DNA from: Paludibacteraceae bacterium
Lineage (GTDB): Bacteria; Bacteroidota; Bacteroidia; Bacteroidales; Paludibacteraceae
Assembly (NCBI GenBank): GCA_024399615.1
Contig: JAKSNQ010000007.1
Span: forward strand, 1-49,482
DNA length: 49,482 nucleotides
Direction: 5' to 3'
Part shown: piece after piece, positions 43,437 to 49,482 of the stretch
Layout: every line of letters begins with the position of its first letter
Position numbering within the stretch: the first letter of the stretch is position 1
Position numbers and translations under genes: made by a program
The notes under the pieces: generated by a model
The model's input: the letters and a program-made list of their open reading frames with translations, nothing else
Told to the model about the DNA's origin: nothing
Database searches by the model: none

Positions 43437-43649
43437 TTATTCAGACAATTTGACATAAAGTGTACAGCAGCATTTATCGTGGAGACGATAATTGCTGCAA
43501 GGACAATGCAGTTCTTCCGCATCATTGTGACAAGGACAATCTCCGTTGCATCGATTGATTCCCTTGATGATGCCGTTTACAACTTTTTCGTTGGGATTGA
43601 GTTGCCAACCAGGCTTGCAATTAGCCTTTACATATTCCAAATCTACCAT
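43437..43649 (-). CDS. FeThRed_B-like small cysteine protein
   Basis: A 70-residue protein with two CPC motifs and a CCC: NGDCPCHNDAEELHCPCSNY, then RLHDKCCCTLYVKL. This is the spacing of the ferredoxin:thioredoxin reductase catalytic-chain family (PF02943), whose cysteines bind a 4Fe-4S cluster and form a redox-active disulfide. The N-terminal part (about 1-35) is ordinary. No FTR partner subunit or thioredoxin gene is nearby; related stand-alone proteins occur in Bacteroidetes with unknown role. It is divergent from xylB; its own promoter is close to the xylB promoter. Confidence 0.78.
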   Translation of the reverse strand: MVDLEYVKANCKPGWQLNPNEKVVNGIIKGINRCNGDCPCHNDAEELHCPCSNYRLHDKCCCTLYVKLSE

Positions 43650-43701
43650 AAATATAAAATTAATGTGTGTATGATTATATTTTCTCCCACAAAAATTACA
43701 C

Positions 43702-43734
43702 CAAAATTAACAGAATGTCATAATTTCTGCCAAA
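43702..43734 (-). promoter_or_regulatory. Promoter of the FeThRed_B-like gene
   Basis: Minus strand: TTTG (43731-43734), 21 bases, TAATTTTG (43702-43709). It is the only clear promoter in the window with a spacer of 21 rather than 20. Its -33 box is 3 bases from that of xylB. Confidence 0.6.
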
Positions 43735-43737
43735 TCA

Positions 43738-43769
43738 TTTGCATAAATAAAAAAAAAGCAGTAACTTTG
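43738..43769 (+). promoter_or_regulatory. Promoter of the xylose operon
   Basis: TTTG (43738-43741), 20 bases ending in an A-tract and GCAG, TAACTTTG (43762-43769). The leader to xylB is about 23 bases, with no visible operator dyad. Confidence 0.82.
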
Positions 43770-43798
43770 TAGCACCATTTTAAACACAAACGTATACC

Positions 43799-45232
43799 AT
43801 GTTATTAGGATTTGATATTGGTAGCTCGTCAGTTAAAGCGAGCATTGTAGATCATAAGACTGGCAAATGTCTTTGTAGTACTCATTTTCCAAAACAGGAA
43901 ATGGCGATAGCATCGCCTCAACCCGGTTTCGCAGAACAGGATCCCAACCAATGGTGGGAAGCTGTGGTTGCTGATACTCATACCCTGCTTCAGGAACTGG
44001 AAAAACAAGGTTTGAAGCCCAATATTCAGGCCATTGGTATCAGTTATCAGATGCACGGATTAGTGTGTCTGGGTGGGAAAAAAGATGCAGAAGGCGGTCT
44101 GTTGGAACCACTTCGTGCTCTTCGTTCTTCGATCATATGGTGTGATTCTCGTGCCGTGGCATATGGAACCAATTTTACGGCAGGTAAATTAGCTTGGGTT
44201 CGTGAGCATGAACCGGAGATATATGACCAGACAGAGTACGTGCAATTACCTGGCGATTATATTGCTTGGCGATTGACTGGAAATGCTGTAACGACGGTTA
44301 GTGGACTGTCGGAAGGTATGTTCTGGGATATGAAAAAAAGTGAGATTGATGAGGAACTGATGGCGCGCCTGCAATTGGATAGCCGTAAACTGGCTCCTAC
44401 GGTACCTACTTTTGGAGAACAAGGCAAATTAACTGCTTCTGCCGCTGAGGAATTAGGGCTGAATGCAGGTATCCCTGTTACCTATCGTGCTGGTGATCAG
44501 CCGAATAACGCATTGTCGTTGGGCGTTTTGGATGCAGGAGAAGTGGCTGCTACAGGTGGCACAAGTGGCGTAGTATATGCCGTAAGTGATTTACCGGTTA
44601 GCGACGAGAAAAACCGAGTTAATCCATTCGTACACGTAAACAACAAGACGGGTATCTTGTTGTGTATCAATTCGGTAGGAATCTTGAACGCATGGCTTCA
44701 CAGGAACGTGGCGGCCGACTTGACCTATCCGGAAATGAATGAATTGGCTGCAACTGCTCCGATTGGCGCTGACGGCTTGTCTGTTATTCCATTTGGTAAT
44801 GGTGCCGAACGAGTACTTCAAAATCAGCCTTCGGCATGCAGTATTCACGGACTCCAATTTAATATACACACACGTGCGCACATCATACGCGCTTCGCACG
44901 AGGCTATTGCATTCGCTTTTGCCTATGGTATGGGGGTAATGAATGGTATGGGAGCTGAGACGAAATTGATTCGTGCTGGCTACGGAAACTTGTTCCTCTC
45001 CCCTATTTTCCGTCAAACGCTATCGAATCTTACTGGCGCACGTATTCTGCTCTATGATACCGACGGAAGTGTAGGTGCTGCTCGCGGAGCCGGCATTGGA
45101 GCAGGGCTCTACTCCACCCCTCGCGACGCCTTCAAGACGTTGCAGGTGGTAGATGAAGTCAATCCTGTGGAAGCCGATCGTGAAGCTACGGAACAGGCTT
45201 ATGAGAGATGGCTTAAGATACTGAAGGGCTAA
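43799..45232 (+). CDS. xylB: Xylulokinase
   Basis: A 477-residue FGGY-family kinase that phosphorylates D-xylulose to xylulose 5-phosphate for the pentose phosphate pathway. Seen: the N-terminal ATP-binding LLGFDIGSSSVKASIVD; GISYQMHGLVCL; IIWCDSRA; YVQLPGDYIAWRLTGN; the catalytic RAGDQPNNALSLG (Asp in AGDQ); the phosphate-binding EVAATGGTSGVVYAVSD; and GAEXXXIRAGYGNLFLSPIF with GSVGAARGAGIGAG near the end. The length is normal. It is first in xylB-xylA-xylE and is separated from xylA by 105 bases. There is no xylose regulator beside it. Confidence 0.95.
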   Translation: MLLGFDIGSSSVKASIVDHKTGKCLCSTHFPKQEMAIASPQPGFAEQDPNQWWEAVVADTHTLLQELEKQGLKPNIQAIGISYQMHGLVCLGGKKDAEGGLLEPLRALRSSIIWCDSRAVAYGTNFTAGKLAWVREHEPEIYDQTEYVQLPGDYIAWRLTGNAVTTVSGLSEGMFWDMKKSEIDEELMARLQLDSRKLAPTVPTFGEQGKLTASAAEELGLNAGIPVTYRAGDQPNNALSLGVLDAGEVAATGGTSGVVYAVSDLPVSDEKNRVNPFVHVNNKTGILLCINSVGILNAWLHRNVAADLTYPEMNELAATAPIGADGLSVIPFGNGAERVLQNQPSACSIHGLQFNIHTRAHIIRASHEAIAFAFAYGMGVMNGMGAETKLIRAGYGNLFLSPIFRQTLSNLTGARILLYDTDGSVGAARGAGIGAGLYSTPRDAFKTLQVVDEVNPVEADREATEQAYERWLKILKG

Positions 45233-45337
45233 TTGAATTGCAATTGCTATTGCGCTATAATACAACGATTTAGACAATAGAAATAGTGCAATCAACAAAC
45301 ATGAAACACAAATAATAATATATAAAACTCAACAATT

Positions 45338-46648
45338 ATGGCTACTTATTTTCCTTCTATTGAGAAGATTCAGTTTGAGGGTACTGCAAGCAAAAACCCT
45401 TTAGCATTCCGCTATTACGACAAAGATCAGGTTGTATTAGGCAAGAAGATGTCTGAGTGGTGCAAATTCGCTATGGCATGGTGGCACACACTTTGCGCTG
45501 AAGGTGGTGACCAATTCGGTGGTGCAACCAAAACTTTCCCATGGGCACAAGGTACTGACCCAATGACCGTAGCAAAACAACGCGTAGATGCAGGTTTTGA
45601 GTTCATGCAGAAGATGGGTATTGAATACTATTGCTTCCATGATGTGGATCTCGTGCAAGAGGCTGATACTATTGAGGAGTATGAGGCAAACATGAAGGAG
45701 ATTGTGGCTTATCTGAAAGAGAAGCAGGCTGCTACCGGTATCAAGTTGCTTTGGGGAACGGCTAATGTGTTCGGTCACAAGCGTTATATGAATGGTGCTG
45801 CTACCAACCCTGATTTTGATGTAGTGGCTCGCGCAGCTGTTCAAATCAAGAATGCTATCGACGCAACCATTGAGTTGGGCGGTACCAACTACGTGTTCTG
45901 GGGCGGTCGTGAAGGTTATATGACCCTCTTGAATACCGATCAAAAGCGTGAAAAAGAGCACTTGGCACAGATGTTGACCATCGCTCGTGACTATGCGCGT
46001 AGCAAGGGATTCACCGGTACGTTCCTGATTGAACCAAAACCAATGGAGCCAACCAAGCATCAGTATGATGCGGATACCGAGACCGTTATTGGTTTCCTCC
46101 GTGCTCATGGTTTGGATAAGGACTTCAAGGTAAACATTGAGGTCAACCACGCTACTTTGGCTGGCCATACCTTCGAGCACGAACTTTGCTGCGCTGTGGA
46201 TAACGGCATGTTGGGATCGATCGACGCAAACCGTGGCGACTACCAGAATGGTTGGGACACGGACCAATTCCCTATCGATCAATATGAGTTGGTACAAGCT
46301 ATGATGCAGATTGTTCGCAATGGCGGTCTGGGCAACGGCGGTATGAACTTTGACGCTAAGACACGTCGTAATTCTACCGATTTGGAGGATATCTTCATCG
46401 CACATATTGCTGCCATGGATGCTATGGCTAAGGCTCTTCTGACTGCAGCTGAATTGCTGAACGACTCTCCTATTCCTGCCATGGTGAAGGAGCGCTATGC
46501 TAGCTTTGATGGCGGCAAGGGTAAGGAGTTTGAAGAAGGCAAACTGACACTCGAGCAGGTAGTTGCTTATGCAAAAGAGAATGGTGAGCCTAAGCAGACT
46601 TCTGGCAAGCAGGAGCTCTATGAGGCTATCGTAAACATGTATCTCTAA
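45338..46648 (+). CDS. xylA: Xylose isomerase
   Basis: A 436-residue class II xylose isomerase, converting D-xylose to D-xylulose with two divalent metal ions in a TIM barrel. Seen: YYCFHDVDL (catalytic His near 101), the metal Glu in [34 protein letters not shown], and [19 protein letters not shown] with ligands Asp and His. The gene is complete at the ATG at 45338. Its end is followed by a strong stem-loop, so xylA may be made in excess over the transporter. It lies in the middle of the xylose operon. Confidence 0.97.
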   Translation: MATYFPSIEKIQFEGTASKNPLAFRYYDKDQVVLGKKMSEWCKFAMAWWHTLCAEGGDQFGGATKTFPWAQGTDPMTVAKQRVDAGFEFMQKMGIEYYCFHDVDLVQEADTIEEYEANMKEIVAYLKEKQAATGIKLLWGTANVFGHKRYMNGAATNPDFDVVARAAVQIKNAIDATIELGGTNYVFWGGREGYMTLLNTDQKREKEHLAQMLTIARDYARSKGFTGTFLIEPKPMEPTKHQYDADTETVIGFLRAHGLDKDFKVNIEVNHATLAGHTFEHELCCAVDNGMLGSIDANRGDYQNGWDTDQFPIDQYELVQAMMQIVRNGGLGNGGMNFDAKTRRNSTDLEDIFIAHIAAMDAMAKALLTAAELLNDSPIPAMVKERYASFDGGKGKEFEEGKLTLEQVVAYAKENGEPKQTSGKQELYEAIVNMYL

Positions 46649-46657
46649 TCCATAATT

Positions 46658-46700
46658 CCAACAATCTCGGCATCTTTTATGTCGGGATTGTTGGCTTTTT
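46658..46700 (+). terminator. Intrinsic terminator between xylA and xylE
   Basis: CCAACAATC (46658-46666) pairs with GATTGTTGG (46686-46694), with further inner pairing (CG and CAT with ATG and CG), followed by five T (46696-46700). It stands 10 bases after xylA and 31 before xylE, so it should reduce read-through into the transporter. Confidence 0.8.
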
Positions 46701-46730
46701 AGGAGTGATAGTCTCCTATCCTATTTTTGT

Positions 46731-48185
46731 ATGAAAAGTAATAGTTATTTGTATAGTATCGTATTGGTAGCCGTTTTGGGTGGTCTGCTCTTTGGCTACG
46801 ATACGGCAGTTATCTCGGGCGCAGAGGAGGGACTTCAAGCTTTTTTCTTAGGTGCTGATGGATTTAATTACTCCGAGATGCTACATGGTTTCACCAGTTC
46901 ATCTGCGCTGATTGGTTGCATCATCGGTAGTGCGCTGTCTGGCCTGTGCGCAGTTCGTTTGGGGCGTAAGCGTTCGCTTATTTTGGCTGGCGTGCTCTTC
47001 TTCCTCTCTGCTTTGGGATCTTTCTATCCCGAATTCTTGTTTTTTGAAAAGGGAGTACCTACCATGGGCTTGTTGATTGCATTCAACTGCTATCGTGTTT
47101 TGGGTGGTATAGGTGTAGGATTGGCATCGGCTATTTGTCCAATGTATATTGGTGAAGTGGCACCGGCCAATATCCGCGGAAAATTGGTCAGTTGGAACCA
47201 GTTCGCTATCATTTTTGGCCAGTTGGTCGTTTATTTTGTCAATTTCGTCATATTGGGTGACCATCTGCAGCCTGTCGTAGAAAAAACTGCTGAGGGACTG
47301 ATGCAGGTGTTACCTGGTGCCGAATGGATGACGGCAAATGGCTGGAGATATATGTTTGTCAGCGAAGCTGTACCTGCTGGTCTGTTTGCGCTGTTGATCT
47401 GCTTTGTTCCTGAGACACCTCGTTATCTGGCTATGACCGGTAAGGATGACAAGGCATTGTATGTGCTCTCTCGCATCAATGGCGAGAAAGAGGCGGCTAT
47501 GATTTTGAAGGACATCAAGGCTACTGCAGCAGAGAAGAGTGAACCTCTGCTCACCTATGGCGGACTCGTGATTTTCATTGGCATCATGTTGTCTGTGTTC
47601 CAGCAGGCTGTGGGCATCAATGCCGTGTTGTATTATGCTCCTCGTATTTTTGCGTCGGTAGGCATGGGTAATCCGATGGTTCAAACCGTGTTGATGGGTG
47701 TCGTGAATATTGCTTTCACTCTCCTGGCTGTGTTTACGGTCGAGAAATGGGGACGCAAGCCGTTGCTGATCTGGGGCTCATTGGGTATGGCTGTAGGAGC
47801 ATTGGCTTTTGCTATGTGTCAGGTGGTGACACTTCCTCCATTCATGAGTGTTGTTTGCATCATGATTTACTCGGCATGCTTCATGTTTTCATGGGGACCG
47901 ATATGCTGGGTATTGATTGCTGAAATTTTCCCGAATACGATACGAGGTGCTGCTGTTGCAATTGCTGTAGCATTCCAGTGGATCTTTAATTTTATCGTTT
48001 CCAGCACGTTCGTACCTATGTACAATATGTCGTTAGGTTCGATGGGAGATAAGTTCGGCCATATGTTTGCTTACTTGCTTTATGGCGTCATTTGCCTTGT
48101 TGCCGCTTGGTTTGTATGGAAATTGGTTCCTGAGACCAAGGGCAAAACGCTGGAAGATATGACAAAACTGTGGAAAACGAAATAA
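46731..48185 (+). CDS. xylE: D-xylose:proton symporter (sugar porter)
   Basis: A 484-residue MFS sugar porter with twelve helices, importing xylose with a proton. It is very close in plan to E. coli XylE: SYLYSIVLVAVLGGLLFGYDTAVISG at the start; GFTSSSALIGCIIGSALSG; RLGRKRSL; the sugar-transporter signature GGIGVGLASAICPMYIGEVAP and RGKLVSWNQFAIIFGQLVVY; WRYMFVSEAVPA; SVFQQAVGINAVLYYAPRIF; WGRKPLLIWG; PNTIRGAAVA; and the final VPETKGKTLEDM. It lies behind the xylA terminator. The ATG at 46731 gives the expected family start. A possible purine-rich AGGAG (46701-46705) lies 25 bases upstream, which is rather far. Confidence 0.93.
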   Translation: MKSNSYLYSIVLVAVLGGLLFGYDTAVISGAEEGLQAFFLGADGFNYSEMLHGFTSSSALIGCIIGSALSGLCAVRLGRKRSLILAGVLFFLSALGSFYPEFLFFEKGVPTMGLLIAFNCYRVLGGIGVGLASAICPMYIGEVAPANIRGKLVSWNQFAIIFGQLVVYFVNFVILGDHLQPVVEKTAEGLMQVLPGAEWMTANGWRYMFVSEAVPAGLFALLICFVPETPRYLAMTGKDDKALYVLSRINGEKEAAMILKDIKATAAEKSEPLLTYGGLVIFIGIMLSVFQQAVGINAVLYYAPRIFASVGMGNPMVQTVLMGVVNIAFTLLAVFTVEKWGRKPLLIWGSLGMAVGALAFAMCQVVTLPPFMSVVCIMIYSACFMFSWGPICWVLIAEIFPNTIRGAAVAIAVAFQWIFNFIVSSTFVPMYNMSLGSMGDKFGHMFAYLLYGVICLVAAWFVWKLVPETKGKTLEDMTKLWKTK

Positions 48186-48260
48186 TCTGCAACTTTTGCT
48201 GGAGCATTATTAGGGCTTGAAACCAAGTGGATAAAATGTTCCAAAAAATGAAATAAACAG

Positions 48261-48289
48261 AAAAAGGCTGCCTTGGGGTGGCCTTTTTT
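48261..48289 (+). terminator. Terminator after xylE
   Basis: AAAGGCTGCC pairs with GGTGGCCTTT over ten bases (two G-U pairs), with a 4-base loop and a T-run; it lies about 75 bases after the xylE stop. Confidence 0.75.
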
Positions 48290-48339
48290 ATGTCTAAATA
48301 ACAAAAATGCTCATGTAAGTGCATTTTTTTGCCGAAATA

Positions 48340-48371
48340 TTTGGTCAGTTCAAAAAAAAGCAGTACCTTTG
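48340..48371 (+). promoter_or_regulatory. Promoter of tRNA-His
   Basis: TTTG (48340-48343), 20 bases ending A8-GCAG, TACCTTTG (48364-48371). The leader of about 36 bases contains a small hairpin, ACCTAT (48392-48397) with ATAGGT (48403-48408), only a few bases before the tRNA. Confidence 0.82.
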
Positions 48372-48413
48372 CACTCGCTTTTGAAAGGAAGCACCTATTT
48401 TTGATAGGTATAT

Positions 48414-48486
48414 GGTGCGTGTAGTTCAGTGGTAGAGCGTCAGATTGTGGTTCTGATTGTCGCAGGTTCGAATCCTGTCACGCACC
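48414..48486 (+). tRNA. tRNA-His (anticodon GTG)
   Basis: Full cloverleaf: the extra G at position -1 (48414), acceptor GTGCGTG/CACGCAC with C73, D arm GTTC...GAGC, anticodon stem TCAGA/TCTGA with loop TTGTGGT (anticodon GTG), T arm GCAGG-TTCGAAT-CCTGT. The -1 G with C73 is the identity mark of tRNA-His. No CCA is encoded. It lies alone between the xylose operon and the AT-rich gene pair. Confidence 0.94.
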
Positions 48487-48497
48487 CTTCGAAACGA

Positions 48498-48530
48498 AAA
48501 AGAGAGCCTTATGGTTCTCTTTTTTCTTTT
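48498..48530 (+). terminator. Terminator of tRNA-His
   Basis: AAAGAGAGCC pairs with GGTTCTCTTT (one G-U pair, 4-base loop), followed by a long T-rich run, starting about 12 bases past the tRNA. Confidence 0.7.
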
Positions 48531-48589
48531 TGTGCCCTGGGCGAGTTGTACTCTGCCCCCAAAACTTGCAGTCCTAAAGTATTGTATAT

Positions 48590-49192
48590 CTATCTTGTTT
48601 CGTATCTATAATAGACTTCTTCTGTTTCAAGATGATAGATGGTGCCATAGTCGGTATTCATGTATTCACACAAATCATCCACTATGCATTTCATCTGATC
48701 TAATGTATATCTCTTGTCAGATATTTTAAAGAAAATCTTTATATCACCTAAATACTCACCTATCTTTCTTTTTGAAGGAAATACTTGATATTTGTTATAG
48801 GGATCAAAGATTAGACCATGATTAAGATTTTCTATATACACATTAAACTTTCTTAGTTTTTTCAGATTTAATGTGCCTGCAGGGAATGCTATTTCACTAA
48901 TAGGGCCGACAATGTTTTGTTTGTCGAATTTTAATCGAACCGGTTCGTACGGATCATATTTGTCCGGACACATATCAAGCTTATCATAATTAATGAAGAA
49001 GCGAATGATTTTTTCCGCTACCGGATTATAATATGGACGAATGGAGTCAGCAAAAGCATTGTATTCTTTTAAAGTAAAATTCCATGATTTCATGTACTCA
49101 ACCGCCCTTACATCGGTTAAACTGTCTCGTACTTTGATATTCAAGACATAGAGTTCTCTTTCTGGATGTATTTTTCTATTTTCGCTCTGCAT
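48590..49192 (-). CDS. Hypothetical protein, AT-rich gene
   Basis: A 200-residue soluble protein without a signal peptide or membrane segment. It is rich in Tyr, Lys and Asp (DKYDPYEPVRLKFDKQNI, YNKYQVFPSKRKIGEYLGDI). It has a helix-like start (VRAVEYMKSWNFTLKEYNAF) and ends in VYYRYETR. I recognise no family. Codon use is clearly more AT-rich than in the xylose genes, and it lies just downstream of a tRNA gene, so acquisition by transfer is possible. A gap of about 30 bases separates it from the next gene upstream (49222), so the two are likely co-transcribed. Confidence 0.6.
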   Translation of the reverse strand: MQSENRKIHPERELYVLNIKVRDSLTDVRAVEYMKSWNFTLKEYNAFADSIRPYYNPVAEKIIRFFINYDKLDMCPDKYDPYEPVRLKFDKQNIVGPISEIAFPAGTLNLKKLRKFNVYIENLNHGLIFDPYNKYQVFPSKRKIGEYLGDIKIFFKISDKRYTLDQMKCIVDDLCEYMNTDYGTIYHLETEEVYYRYETR

Positions 49193-49221
49193 TTCAGTTG
49201 GTATTAAGTTTTATCCAATCT

Positions 49222-49479
49222 TCACTTCGTTATACCGGCAACCAGAACAAGCAGAACCGTCATAGTCACTACTATTACTCCCGTCCAAAAAGTAATCAAT
49301 CCTTCTTCCGGTTGCTTTTGAACTACAAATATCCTAATAGTAGAAACAACCATAAGAACCACTATGATTGCTGAAAGAAGCATTAGTAATTGTACTATCC
49401 ACTCAACACATTGGGTTTGCGGCAGATAAGTCATCCCATATATTCCGCCCCAAACAAGCACAAACAACAATGTCAACAC
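49222..49479 (-). CDS. Small membrane protein, possibly cut by the right edge
   Basis: At least 85 residues with perhaps three hydrophobic segments: LLFVLVWGGIYGMTYL, IVQLLMLLSAIIVVLMVVSTI, and WTGVIVVTMTVLLVLVAG. A short loop with QKQPEEGL lies between the last two. The first codon I can assign is a GTG only 3 bases from the end of the window, so the true start may lie outside. The family is unknown. It precedes the 48590 gene in the same direction and shares its AT-rich codon use. Confidence 0.5.
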   Translation of the reverse strand: MLTLLFVLVWGGIYGMTYLPQTQCVEWIVQLLMLLSAIIVVLMVVSTIRIFVVQKQPEEGLITFWTGVIVVTMTVLLVLVAGITK

Positions 49480-49482
49480 CCC

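Noticed and set aside
46722..46729. TATTTTTG before xylE as a -7 box
   Set aside because: It ends one base before the start codon, so transcription would begin inside the gene. No TTTG lies at the right distance.

Overview
The window is a chromosomal segment of a member of the Bacteroidota, almost certainly order Bacteroidales and probably a gut or rumen type. The evidence is the promoter style (TTTG, 20 bases, TAnnTTTG: the established Bacteroidetes -33/-7 consensus), tRNA genes without an encoded CCA, and many Bacteroidales-type families (DUF4837 lipoprotein, DUF1573, DUF3109, DUF853, DUF5103/T9SS plug, MeaB GTPase, a membrane-anchored AraC regulator, a FeThRed_B-like small protein). Genus cannot be read from the sequence. 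I see no phage, insertion sequence, CRISPR array or rRNA.

Layout. 0.1-2.5 kb (+): zinc-ribbon protein, a small secreted protein with a C-terminal sorting-like tail, and a FemAB/GNAT-like protein. 17.6-2.5 kb (-): a long housekeeping run read leftward: alaS, nitroreductase, pdxA; then a DUF4837 lipoprotein, Rel/SpoT, DUF1573, meaB, dnaB, tatA, tatC, an RluA-type pseudouridine synthase and mutY, with many 1-base overlaps or gaps of a few bases. 17.8-27.7 kb (+): ruvX, def, mntP, a MATE exporter, DUF3109, a 1607-residue alpha-2-macroglobulin and mnmA. Four of the junctions in this run carry short perfect or near-perfect tandem duplications (11, 12, 29 and 19 bp), two of which contain a stop codon. 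27.8-32.9 kb (+): a compact beta-glucan locus: membrane AraC-type regulator, GH9, GH5 lipoprotein. 33.1-36.6 kb: T9SS plug protein (-), DUF853 ATPase (+) with a structured leader, and a 78-residue orphan. 36.6-38.8 kb (-): ECF sigma factor abutting a coiled-coil membrane protein (candidate anti-sigma), and a cupin-type AraC regulator. 38.8-39.7 kb: AT-rich non-coding stretch with a nested inverted repeat and one excellent promoter. 39.7-42.7 kb: XRE regulator (+); pyridoxal kinase and an AspT-type transporter (-). 43.2-43.3 kb: tRNA-Glu(CTC). 43.4-48.2 kb: FeThRed_B-like protein (-) back to back with the xylose operon xylB-xylA-xylE (+). 48.4 kb: tRNA-His, then two AT-rich unknown genes (-) running off the right edge.

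How the parts fit. Xylose is imported by XylE, isomerised by XylA and phosphorylated by XylB. The GH9/GH5 pair would attack beta-1,4-glucan outside the cell or at its surface. PdxA (vitamin B6 synthesis) and the pyridoxal kinase (salvage) lie in separate operons. The most interesting signals are regulatory and structural rather than a new enzyme system: a rigid 20-base promoter spacer at almost every promoter, a repeated A-tract/GCAG/-7 module shared by both tRNAs, pdxK and xylB, hairpins at the predicted 5' ends of several transcripts, and the cluster of junction duplications. All calls are from reading the sequence; no database search was run.
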